From Fibrobacter sp. (GTDB lineage: Bacteria; Fibrobacterota; Fibrobacteria; Fibrobacterales; Fibrobacteraceae), in NCBI GenBank assembly GCA_016295375.1, contig JAEDLI010000032.1, forward strand, positions 1 to 22,581: DNA of 22,581 nucleotides. Direction: 5' to 3'. The position numbers and the translations under genes were made by a program. Numbering within the stretch: position 1 is the first letter of the stretch; each line of letters begins with the position of its first letter. The notes under the pieces were generated by a model, which worked only from the letters and a program-made list of their open reading frames with translations, searched no databases and had not been told where the DNA came from. Shown here piece by piece: positions 1 through 6,707 of the stretch.

Positions 1-829
1 TCTTTTCGAAGGGTTCTTCCACTTCCTTGACGCCCTGCATGAGGCGCATGTCGGTGGCGAACTTGTGCAAACTCTGAGCGATGGAGCTCAAGACCTGGTT
101 CACGCGGTTGTCCCACTTACGGGTGTAAGTCTGGCCGGTGATGGTGAGCACGCGTTTGAAGCCCGCCTTGGCGGTCACGCGGCGGTCCAGTTCCATAATC
201 TTTTCTTCGTCACCGTTGAACAGGTCCATGAAGCTAGCCTGCGTGCCGGTGGTGCCCTTCACGCCGCGGAACGGCAGCACTTCGATAAGGAAGTTCAGTT
301 CTTCGAGGTCGATGAGCATGTCCTGGAGCCAGAGGCAAGCGCGCTTGCCAACCGTCGTAAGCTGGGCCGCCTGGAAATGCGTGGCACCGAGCTGGGCCAT
401 GTCCTTGTATTCCATCGCAAACTTGGAAAGCTTGTCCATCACGCGGCAAAGACGCTTGCGCACGAGAATCATGGCCTGCTGCATCTGGATAAGGTCGGTG
501 TTGTCGCCCACGAATGCGGAGGTCGCACCCAGGTGGATGATGCCCTTGGCCTTCGGGCACTGCACGCCGTAAGCATAGACGTGGCTCATCACGTCGTGGC
601 GGCGGAGCTTTTCTTCTTCTTCGGCGACTTCGAAGTTGATGTCCTTTTCGTGGGCCTTCAGTTCGTCCACCTGCTCCTGCGTAATGGGGAGGCCGAGTTC
701 CATTTCGGATTCGGCGAGGTAAATCCACAGCCTCCGCCAAGTCTGGAACTTGTACTGCGGGCTGAAGATGAAACTCATTTCCTTGCTGGCGTAACGCTTG
801 TTAAGCGGGCTTTCGAATTGATCACGCAT
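1..829 (-). CDS. purB: Adenylosuccinate lyase, 3' part cut by window edge
   Basis: Catalyses two fumarate-releasing steps of purine synthesis (SAICAR to AICAR, adenylosuccinate to AMP) in the cytosol. The leftward frame is open from an ATG at 829 to the window edge (276 complete codons), so the C-terminus is missing. Visible fumarase/aspartase superfamily motifs: RHDVMSH (77-83), HLGATS (99-104), ATHFQAAQ (149-156, holding the presumed catalytic His), the segment FRGVKGTTGTQASF (187-200), TGQTYTRK (231-238), and EEPFEK at the edge. The signature loop (SSxMPxKxNP) would lie just outside. An AAGGA ribosome site precedes the ATG. The sequence resembles the animal ADSL type more than the short B. 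subtilis type, judged from memory. It lies 33 bp behind the pseudouridine synthase gene on the same strand, so the two may be co-transcribed. The family assignment is secure. Confidence 0.95.
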   Translation of the reverse strand, partial: MRDQFESPLNKRYASKEMSFIFSPQYKFQTWRRLWIYLAESEMELGLPITQEQVDELKAHEKDINFEVAEEEEKLRRHDVMSHVYAYGVQCPKAKGIIHLGATSAFVGDNTDLIQMQQAMILVRKRLCRVMDKLSKFAMEYKDMAQLGATHFQAAQLTTVGKRACLWLQDMLIDLEELNFLIEVLPFRGVKGTTGTQASFMDLFNGDEEKIMELDRRVTAKAGFKRVLTITGQTYTRKWDNRVNQVLSSIAQSLHKFATDMRLMQGVKEVEEPFEK

Positions 830-862
830 GTTTTATCCTTTGTTTAACTTTAAAATTAGCAA

Positions 863-2140
863 TTACAGTAAATCCGGATCGATGGTGGGCTCGTATCCTG
901 GTTCTACAAAATCCTCGGGAGCGATTCCACGCCTACGGGCGGCCTTCTCCTGCTTGATACGCTTGCGTTCGGCGGCTTTGGCCCTGCGGTGAGCAGCCGT
1001 CGCCGCCTTTTCGGCATGACGCTGGGCGCGGGTCTTTCTTTCCTTCAGTTCCGGGAACACGCATTCGTCGAACTTGTCCAGCGATTCTTCATCGAATTCT
1101 TCTTCAAAACCTTCGTCAAAGCGGATGTCCGCATCAAAATCGTGGAACCCTTCGTCTTCGTCAAAGGACGGAGCGTCTGCAGGACATTCCTTCTTCAAGA
1201 GTTTCAGCACCTGCTCAAAAGGCTTTTCCAGGGGCACCTTGAACTTCATCTTCTTGCCCGTGGTCGGGTGAATCAGTTCAATCTTTACCGCCTGCAATAG
1301 CTGGGCCGGAGCTATTTCCAGCACCTTGGCCGCAATGTCCTTCATTAGGGGCGACACGCGGTTCAGGCATCCGTCGCGACCGTCATACAGCGGGTCCCCT
1401 ACCACGGGGTGTCCCATGTAACGGCTGTGTACGCGAATCTGGTGGGTGCGTCCCGATTCCAGTTGCAGTTCCAGAAGGGTCGCGAAGGCGAAAAACTTCT
1501 TGGCCACGTAGTGGGTACGGCTGGGCTTGCCGTCTTTGACTACCGCCATCTTCAAGCGGTTCTTGGGGTTCCTGCCGATGGGCGCGTCGATGGTCCCTTC
1601 CAGGTCGCGGACATGCCCCCACACCAGGGCGTTATAAGTACGGTGCAGTGTCCGGGTTTCCAGCTGGTGAGCCAAGTGCCTGTGGGCGGCATCGTTTTTG
1701 GCCACCACCATAAGGCCCGGCGTATCTTTGTCCAAACGGTGGACAATTCCCGGACGGAGCGGCCCGTTTACCGCCGAAAGATTTTCCTTGAAATGATACA
1801 GGAGTCCTGCCGCCAAGGTCCCGTTCTGCACACCATTTCCCGGATGCACCACCAGGTTGCGGGGCTTGTTCAGCACCACGATGTCGTCATCTTCGTAAAC
1901 GATATCCAGCGGGATATTTTCGGGTTCCAGGGTGCTGGCTTCTTTTTCTGGAAGTTTGTCCACCACCACCACCATGCCCGTTTCTACGCGGAAATTCTTG
2001 GAGGCCTGCGCACCGCCCACCTTGACTTCGCCTGCGGCAATCAGCTTTTGCACGTCGGTACGGGACACGTTTTCCATGACACCCACAAGGAACTTGTCAA
2101 TGCGCTCTCCGGAATGCTGTTCGTTTACGAGATAATTCAT
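863..2140 (-). CDS. rluD: RluA/RluD-family rRNA pseudouridine synthase with charged C-terminal tail
   Basis: Isomerises specific uridines of 23S rRNA to pseudouridine. Residues 12-60 look like an S4 RNA-binding domain (GERIDKFL...). The catalytic domain follows with HRLDKDTPG (134-142; catalytic Asp137; the usual Ser of RLDKDTSG is Pro here), LHRTY (165-169) and SGRTHQIRVH (229-238). A normal RluD ends near residue 320. This protein is 425 residues long: about 316-358 is very acidic (FDEDEGFHDFDADIRFDEGF region) and about 366-404 is Lys/Arg/Ala-rich, as if helical and nucleic-acid binding. ATG start at 2140. It lies downstream of lspA across a repeat-filled gap and upstream of purB. The family is certain; the exact target (RluD rather than RluC/RluA) is inferred from the S4 domain and motif spacing. 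Confidence 0.9.
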   Translation of the reverse strand: MNYLVNEQHSGERIDKFLVGVMENVSRTDVQKLIAAGEVKVGGAQASKNFRVETGMVVVVDKLPEKEASTLEPENIPLDIVYEDDDIVVLNKPRNLVVHPGNGVQNGTLAAGLLYHFKENLSAVNGPLRPGIVHRLDKDTPGLMVVAKNDAAHRHLAHQLETRTLHRTYNALVWGHVRDLEGTIDAPIGRNPKNRLKMAVVKDGKPSRTHYVAKKFFAFATLLELQLESGRTHQIRVHSRYMGHPVVGDPLYDGRDGCLNRVSPLMKDIAAKVLEIAPAQLLQAVKIELIHPTTGKKMKFKVPLEKPFEQVLKLLKKECPADAPSFDEDEGFHDFDADIRFDEGFEEEFDEESLDKFDECVFPELKERKTRAQRHAEKAATAAHRRAKAAERKRIKQEKAARRRGIAPEDFVEPGYEPTIDPDLL

Positions 2141-2144
2141 ATTT

Positions 2145-2216
2145 AGTTATGAGTTGTCAGTTATGAGTTGTCAGTTATGGTGGAAACAAGATATTTCACC
2201 GCTCATAACTCATTAC
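2145..2216. repeat. 14-bp tandem repeat plus inverted copy forming a hairpin
   Basis: The unit AGTTATGAGTTGTC occurs at 2145-2158 and 2159-2172, followed by a partial copy (AGTTATG, 2173-2179). The inverted counterpart CTCATAACT is at 2202-2210. Between the arms, GGTGGAAA (2179-2186) pairs imperfectly with TTTCACC (2194-2200), so the region can fold into a long imperfect hairpin. It fills the gap between lspA and the rluD-like gene. The function is unknown; it could be an intergenic repeat family or a transcript-processing or terminating structure. Confidence 0.75.
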
Positions 2217-2220
2217 TAGT

Positions 2221-2787
2221 TTAATGTTCGGTGCTTTGTTTTTCGTCCTTAATCTGTTTGTGCAGTTTTCGTAAAAACACAGGCGAAAGAATCACTACCG
2301 CCACGCCCACGGTCACGAAGGAATCCGCCACGTTAAATGTGGGGAACCGGGTCATGATAAAGTCGGGCAAATCGCAGTCGATAAAATCCACCACCATAGA
2401 AAGCCGCATGCGGTCGATAAAGTTCCCCACGGCGCCGCCCAAAATCATCACCACGCCTAGGCGGCTCATCCAGTCCCGCTTGTCGATGGAGCGGTAGAAC
2501 CACAAAAGCACGACGCTTGCCACGATGGAAATCAGCAAAAAGAAAAGCCAAGGCGGCAAGAAAGGCATCAGGTCCTGAGGGCGGCTACTGAAGGCTGCGC
2601 CCTTGTTGAACACCAGCTGGAACCGAATCAATTCACCAATCACGTTGATCACGTCGTGGTTCGGGGCGCCCGTATCGTTGGTAAAGCGCACCAGCGCCCA
2701 CAGCTTTGTGAGTTGGTCAGACACAATGCTAAATACGATAACACCCAAATGGAACGGCCACTTGTTTATGACATCAATTATTTTCAA
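2221..2787 (-). CDS. lspA: Lipoprotein signal peptidase (signal peptidase II)
   Basis: Inner-membrane aspartyl protease that cleaves the signal peptide of prolipoproteins after diacylglyceryl modification of Cys. The family motifs are intact: NKGAAF (61-66), GGAVGNFIDR (117-126), VVDFID (132-137, catalytic Asp134) and NVADS (152-156, catalytic Asp155). Four hydrophobic segments are visible. I chose the TTG at 2787 as start: it is preceded by AGGAAG at good spacing and overlaps the TGA of the upstream gene as TTGA, a translational-coupling arrangement, giving 188 residues. An alternative GTG at 2832 would add 15 polar residues inside the upstream gene and has a weaker ribosome site. It serves the lipoproteins encoded in this same window. 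Confidence 0.95.
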   Translation of the reverse strand: MKIIDVINKWPFHLGVIVFSIVSDQLTKLWALVRFTNDTGAPNHDVINVIGELIRFQLVFNKGAAFSSRPQDLMPFLPPWLFFLLISIVASVVLLWFYRSIDKRDWMSRLGVVMILGGAVGNFIDRMRLSMVVDFIDCDLPDFIMTRFPTFNVADSFVTVGVAVVILSPVFLRKLHKQIKDEKQSTEH

Positions 2788-3893
2788 ATTCCAGCTTCCT
2801 TCTTCAATTTCGCATAAGTCTTGTCTATCCACTTATCCGAATAGAAATGCATCATGGTCTGCTTGATAATCTGCTTCACCGTTTCACGGGTGATTTTCAC
2901 CTTCTGGTCCGAGGCAAAAATGCTGGAGCCATCGCCGACAATCTTCATGTTCTCTGCAGCCATAAACAAGGGCCACAGGCAGAATAGGCGTGTCCGCATT
3001 TTCACATTGGGCAACAGCTTAGTATAGGCGATGGCGTCATCCAGATGACTCCAAGCCTTTTTCACCAGTTCTTCCATCACGGCGGCACGGCGCTTGTTGT
3101 AATCTTCCATGTCACCCATAGGCGGCCCGAACATCTCGTAAGAATGCTTGAATCCGTGACGGCGGCAAATTTCTTCGGGCACAAAGCACACCCGTCGGGA
3201 AGAATCTTCCACGCAGTCCTTCACGATGTTTGCCACCTGGAGCGCAAGGCCAAAACTCACATCCAGCTTTTGCAGTTCCGCCTTGCGGGCAGGGCCTATC
3301 AGTTTTGTATCGGCAGCAAAAAGGTTGGTGAGCAATTTTCCAACGATGCCCGCCACGTAGTAACAGTATTCGTCAAGATCTTCCACACGCTCCAGCGTAA
3401 ACCAACCAGAGCTGAGGGCAGCCTCTTGCCTAAGGGCAAACTTCGCCATGCCCTGGCACATTTCCACCGTCACCGCCCGCACCGGAGCGGCATACCGTTC
3501 GGGCAGTTTTTTCAGCAGGGGCACTACCACATGAGTGTGGAGGCACAGGTCCATGTAGGGGTGATCCGATTTATGCCAGCTGTCGGGCAAGGCCTTCTCA
3601 AAGGCGGCCACCGCCTCGTCAGAAAGGGCTGGTGTCTTGAAGATGGCAGAAAAAAGTCCAAGCACAATGTTCTTGCGAGATGCCGTCATCTCCGGGTCGT
3701 CTTCTACGGTATCGGCGATGCGCAGGTAAAGGTAGGCAAGCAAAATGCTCTTGTGCAGGCGTCCCTTGAGCACGTTGATATTCAAGGCAAACGTCCTAGA
3801 AACTTTCAGCAAAATATCTTCGGCGTACTTCCAAGCCGCCCGTCCGTCCAGGACATTCTCCCCTACACCAATGGAATCCAATATATTAGACAT
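2784..3893 (-). CDS. Squalene/phytoene synthase family protein, squalene-synthase-like
   Basis: Head-to-head prenyl transferase family (condenses two farnesyl or geranylgeranyl diphosphates). Both Asp-rich motifs that bind Mg-diphosphate are present: DTVEDD (61-66) and NIVKDCVED (222-230). The block YCYYVAGIVG (176-185) closely resembles the YCHYVAGLVG segment of eukaryotic-type squalene synthase rather than the HpnC/HpnD or CrtB type; this comparison is from memory. Length is 369 residues, with no clear C-terminal membrane anchor. ATG at 3893 with AGGTAG upstream. The last codons overlap the lspA start. No hopanoid cyclase, desaturase or carotenoid gene is in the window, so the product (squalene, dehydrosqualene or other) cannot be read from context. 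Confidence 0.85.
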   Translation of the reverse strand: MSNILDSIGVGENVLDGRAAWKYAEDILLKVSRTFALNINVLKGRLHKSILLAYLYLRIADTVEDDPEMTASRKNIVLGLFSAIFKTPALSDEAVAAFEKALPDSWHKSDHPYMDLCLHTHVVVPLLKKLPERYAAPVRAVTVEMCQGMAKFALRQEAALSSGWFTLERVEDLDEYCYYVAGIVGKLLTNLFAADTKLIGPARKAELQKLDVSFGLALQVANIVKDCVEDSSRRVCFVPEEICRRHGFKHSYEMFGPPMGDMEDYNKRRAAVMEELVKKAWSHLDDAIAYTKLLPNVKMRTRLFCLWPLFMAAENMKIVGDGSSIFASDQKVKITRETVKQIIKQTMMHFYSDKWIDKTYAKLKKEAGI

Positions 3894-3895
3894 TC

Positions 3896-3935
3896 TACCT
3901 AGATCCTAACCTCTAAATCCTAGACCCTACCCTAG
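3896..3935. repeat. Degenerate CTAG/CCTA-rich intergenic repeat
   Basis: Short degenerate units of the form CCTAGATC, CCTAACCTCTAAAT, CCTAGACC and CTACCCTAG follow each other and fill the gap between the membrane-protein gene and the squalene-synthase-like gene. The stop codon of the membrane protein (TAG, read leftward at 3934-3932) is the last repeat unit. The same kind of sequence recurs at 11088-11208, 18093-18129 and 18222-18287. Confidence 0.7.
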
Positions 3936-4534
3936 TAAACTTCCGCAAGGATATCGGGAGGAATCTTCTTGGTTTTCGCCATGGCGTTCACGTATTTCCA
4001 GAGCCTGCCGTGGGATTCCGCATGCCTCAGGTTCTTGGTAAAGCTCCAGATGGCACGGTTGTGGATATCCGCCTCGCTCTGCATCTTGCCCTTGCTATCC
4101 GATTCGTAGTGGGCGCGACGGTATTCCAGAAAATAGGCGAACTGGAAAATCACCGCCACCTTACCTACGGCAAGGCGGTACAGGACCATCGCAAGCACCA
4201 AGAACGCTATCGCCGACGCAAAACCGTAAACCGCAGGAACCTGGGTCCACTTATTCAGCGCCCAGACTACGCCGACAGAAGAGCTCAAGGATACGACCAG
4301 AGAAAAAAGCACGTTCAAAAGACGATATATTGCCATCCGCGGGGAATTTTTTCCGAACTTTTCGGGCATGTAGGCCCATTTCTTTCCCTTTTTCACCATT
4401 TTCTTGAAAAACAGCGGATAGGAGCAACGCATAAACCAAAAAAACAGGGGAACCCACAAAACAAGGGGAATCCAGAACACATAATCGAGACGGTCAAGAA
4501 ACTGCATAGGTAACCCAAATGTAGTTATTTTCAT
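3932..4534 (-). CDS. Membrane protein of unknown function
   Basis: I do not recognise this protein. It has 200 residues with three likely membrane segments: about 17-35 (FWIPLVLWVPLFFWFM), about 69-92 (a leucine/valine/serine-rich stretch) and about 99-124. The loop between the first two is strongly basic (KKMVKKGKKW), suggesting a cytoplasmic side, and the last 70 residues are polar and charged. ATG at 4534 has no clear ribosome site; an internal ATG at 4507 (MQFLDRL...) is an alternative start. The gene is divergent from dnaA across a 293-bp gap and is followed by the squalene-synthase-like gene about 40 bp downstream, so it could head the leftward operon. Its coding nature is supported by the coherent hydrophobic pattern. 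Confidence 0.7.
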   Translation of the reverse strand: MKITTFGLPMQFLDRLDYVFWIPLVLWVPLFFWFMRCSYPLFFKKMVKKGKKWAYMPEKFGKNSPRMAIYRLLNVLFSLVVSLSSSVGVVWALNKWTQVPAVYGFASAIAFLVLAMVLYRLAVGKVAVIFQFAYFLEYRRAHYESDSKGKMQSEADIHNRAIWSFTKNLRHAESHGRLWKYVNAMAKTKKIPPDILAEVY

Positions 4535-4733
4535 AAAATTTAAGGACTTTACGCCTCAAACGGGAGTCATTTTGCCCTTCCCGACAATTACATACAAACT
4601 AACAAACAAGTAATATAAGGCTTCAAAAAATCACCCTATTCTGTCTAGACCCTATTTTTTAATTTTTTGACTATCAAGGACTTAGAGTGCCGGTTCGGGG
4701 TCTTTTTCGCCCCTTTTTTAACAATCCTTTGGC

Positions 4734-4762
4734 TTGAACTTATCAACAACAAAGGCTATTTT
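4734..4762 (+). promoter_or_regulatory. Predicted dnaA promoter
   Basis: TTGAAC (4734-4739), a 17-bp spacer, then TATTTT (4757-4762), 66 bp upstream of the dnaA ATG. The spacing matches a sigma-70-type promoter. One DnaA-box-like 9-mer lies in the spacer. This is a prediction from consensus only. Confidence 0.5.
4740..4748 (+). promoter_or_regulatory. DnaA-box-like site in the dnaA promoter spacer
   Basis: TTATCAACA differs by one base from the DnaA box TTATCCACA and sits between the predicted -35 and -10. Binding here would repress dnaA, which is the classical autoregulation. Confidence 0.45.
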
Positions 4763-4782
4763 TCTAGATTGTAGGGTCTAAC

Positions 4783-4791
4783 TGTTGATAG
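4783..4791 (-). promoter_or_regulatory. Second, inverted DnaA-box-like site in the dnaA leader
   Basis: TGTTGATAG is the reverse of CTATCAACA, two mismatches from the TTATCCACA consensus and one from the upstream site. It lies downstream of the predicted -10 and 37 bp before the ATG, facing the other site. Confidence 0.4.
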
Positions 4792-4827
4792 ATTTGAAAA
4801 CCCGGTCCACCGGTCAAGGATAGATGT

Positions 4828-6153
4828 ATGGCAATTGAATGGGAAAGAAGTTTGAACTACCTCCGCGGGATGCTTTCTGATTCCGTGTTCAAAACCTATT
4901 TTGCTCAGACCAAGCTGATCAGCCAGACCACGGGACACGCCACCATCTCTATCCCTCCCGGATTGGACACGTCGGTCTATTCCGCCTACAAGGAACTTAT
5001 CCGTCTCGCCTGGAAAGAAACCAACCACGACGACGTGGCCATGGAATTCGAGTTCCAGCCTCAAGAGGTTATTCCCCAGGCTGCCAAGAGCGAAAACGAA
5101 TCCTTCAAGGATTTCATCAAGCCTAGCGTTCCCCTTTCCAGCAGCTACCGTTTTGAAAACTTTGTGCCCGGCGACAAGGCGCAGCTGGCCTTCAACGCAG
5201 CCCTTGCCGTTGCAAGGAACCCCAACGGTTCCCAGTACAACCCGCTGTTTATCTACGGCTCTTCGGGCCTGGGCAAAACACACCTGTTGCAGGCCATCGG
5301 TAACTACATCTTGGAAGAAAATCCGGCGAAGCGGGTCTGCTACCTGACTTCCGAAGATTTCTCCCAGCAGTACATGAAGAGCCTCCGCGAAGGTCGCGTC
5401 ACCGAGATGAGCGATTTCTACCGCAACGAGGTCGATATCCTGCTCATCGACGACATCCAGAACTGGACCGGCAAGTACGAAACACAGAACGAATTCTTTT
5501 TGATATTCAACGCGCTGCACCAGGCCGGCAAACAAATCGTGCTGACCTCCGACGCCCCCGCCGCCGAAGTCAAGAACCTGTCCGACCGTCTGGTGAGCCG
5601 TTTCGCCTGGGGCCTTACCGTTGATATCCAGCCTCCCGAGGTGGAAACCCGCGAAGCCATCCTCCACAAGAAGGCCGAAGAGCGGCACTTGGAAATCAGC
5701 GACGAAGTTTTACATTATTTGGCAGAAAACATCGCAAGCAACGTCCGCTGCCTGGAAAGTGCCATCATCAAGCTGACGCTCCAGTCTAGCCTGCTGAACC
5801 ACGATATCGACATGAGCATCGCCCAGCGGGTGGTGACCGAAATCGCCCCCACCCTCCGCCGTCGCGTGAGCCTGGATTCCGTGCTCCATACGGTGTCTGC
5901 CCACTACGAAGTTCCCGAGGCCAAGCTGGTGGAATCCGGACGCGGCACCAAGGAAGTTTCCAAAGCCCGCCAGGTGGCCATGTACCTGATGCGCGAACTC
6001 TCCCCCATCAGCCTCCAAAGCATCGGTTCCCGCTTTGGCGGAAAAGACCACTCCACCGTGGTTCACGCCATCAATTCCGTAAAAAAAGAAATGGCCTCCG
6101 ACCCGAGCTTTGCACGCCTTATCGAAAGCCTCAAGAATTCCATACACGACTAA
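4828..6153 (+). CDS. dnaA: Chromosomal replication initiator protein DnaA
   Basis: AAA+ ATPase that binds DnaA boxes, melts the origin and loads the helicase. Domain I (about 1-80, starting EWERSLNYLRG) and a short linker precede the AAA+ core. Walker A is GSSGLGKT (144-151), Walker B is DILLIDDIQ (203-211), and LSDRLVSRFAWG (251-262) carries the arginine-finger region. Domain IV (about 345-441) contains the DNA-binding signature GGKDHSTVVHA (404-414). Length of 441 residues is normal. ATG at 4828 has AAGGA at 4816-4820. It stands alone, without dnaN, recF or gyrB next to it; recF lies about 6 kb away in another operon. It converges on the skp-like gene with only 15 bp between stops. Confidence 0.97.
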   Translation: MAIEWERSLNYLRGMLSDSVFKTYFAQTKLISQTTGHATISIPPGLDTSVYSAYKELIRLAWKETNHDDVAMEFEFQPQEVIPQAAKSENESFKDFIKPSVPLSSSYRFENFVPGDKAQLAFNAALAVARNPNGSQYNPLFIYGSSGLGKTHLLQAIGNYILEENPAKRVCYLTSEDFSQQYMKSLREGRVTEMSDFYRNEVDILLIDDIQNWTGKYETQNEFFLIFNALHQAGKQIVLTSDAPAAEVKNLSDRLVSRFAWGLTVDIQPPEVETREAILHKKAEERHLEISDEVLHYLAENIASNVRCLESAIIKLTLQSSLLNHDIDMSIAQRVVTEIAPTLRRRVSLDSVLHTVSAHYEVPEAKLVESGRGTKEVSKARQVAMYLMRELSPISLQSIGSRFGGKDHSTVVHAINSVKKEMASDPSFARLIESLKNSIHD

Positions 6154-6168
6154 GCGTGTTCTAGATAA

Positions 6169-6699
6169 TTAGCGGTTGTTCAGGCAATCCAGCACTTTCT
6201 GGGTCAGATCATTCTCTTTTTTCCAGAATACCACCGCGCCTGTTGCACGGTCCACCACCATGTCGTAGCCTTCCTGTAAGGCAATTTCATTGATGGCCTT
6301 GCGGATTAGCTGGATAATGGGGCCGCTCACCTTCTCGTTTTCGGTAATGAGCTCACCCTTGCGGCCATAGACCCGGTCGATAAATTCCTTCAGTTCCGTT
6401 TCTTTCTTGGCGTAATCGGCTTCTAGTTCACGTTTCTTTTCGTCAGAAAGCATCAACACCTGCTTATCCAGCTTTTCCTTGATAGCGGCCAGTTCTTTCT
6501 GAATCAAGTTACCCTGTTGTTCCCACTTGGCCACTTGACGGTCATATTCTTCTTGGGCCTTCTTGGTTCCCTTGTAGCCGTCAAAGATTAGCTTGGAATC
6601 CACATGGGCAATGCGCAGTCCATCTTCGGCAAAGGCGGAGCACGCCAGAAGCATAGCTAGCAAAATCACCAGACGACGAATCAAAGATTTTTCGAGCAT
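6169..6699 (-). CDS. skp: Skp/OmpH-family periplasmic chaperone
   Basis: Binds unfolded outer-membrane proteins in the periplasm and delivers them to the BAM complex. A signal peptide is visible (basic start LEKSLIRRL, hydrophobic core, SAFA then EDG, cleavage near residue 24). The mature start IAHVDSKLIFDGY is typical of the family, followed by a long charged coiled-coil (about 45-125) and a closing segment AINEIALQEGYDMVVDRATGAVV that matches the usual Skp end. Length of 176 residues is normal. The start is 8 bp after the bamA stop, the standard bamA-skp arrangement, which supports the assignment. Confidence 0.92.
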   Translation of the reverse strand: MLEKSLIRRLVILLAMLLACSAFAEDGLRIAHVDSKLIFDGYKGTKKAQEEYDRQVAKWEQQGNLIQKELAAIKEKLDKQVLMLSDEKKRELEADYAKKETELKEFIDRVYGRKGELITENEKVSGPIIQLIRKAINEIALQEGYDMVVDRATGAVVFWKKENDLTQKVLDCLNNR

Positions 6700-6707
6700 A
6701 AAGCCTC

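Larger units (their letters stand above)
4535..4827. other. Divergent intergenic region before dnaA; weak oriC candidate
   Basis: A 293-bp gap holds an AT-rich stretch (about 4620-4675), a G4/C4 hairpin with a following T-run near 4697-4719, and two DnaA-box-like 9-mers in inverted orientation near dnaA. Genes to the left all read leftward and dnaA reads rightward, which fits an origin. However, only two near-consensus boxes are visible, no clear DUE repeats stand out, and dnaN and gyrB are not adjacent. I treat it mainly as the dnaA control region and only weakly as an origin. Confidence 0.3.

Noticed and set aside
2788..2832. Longer lspA start at GTG 2832
   Set aside because: It adds 15 polar residues inside the upstream gene with a poor ribosome site; TTG at 2787 has AGGAAG and a stop/start overlap.
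3045..3902. A 285-residue + strand frame opposite the squalene-synthase-like gene
   Set aside because: Antisense shadow of a gene with both catalytic Asp motifs; no ribosome site or domain.
4697..4719. GGGG/CCCC hairpin with T-run upstream of dnaA as a terminator
   Set aside because: Only a 4-bp stem with a 9-base loop and no gene upstream on that strand; too weak to call.
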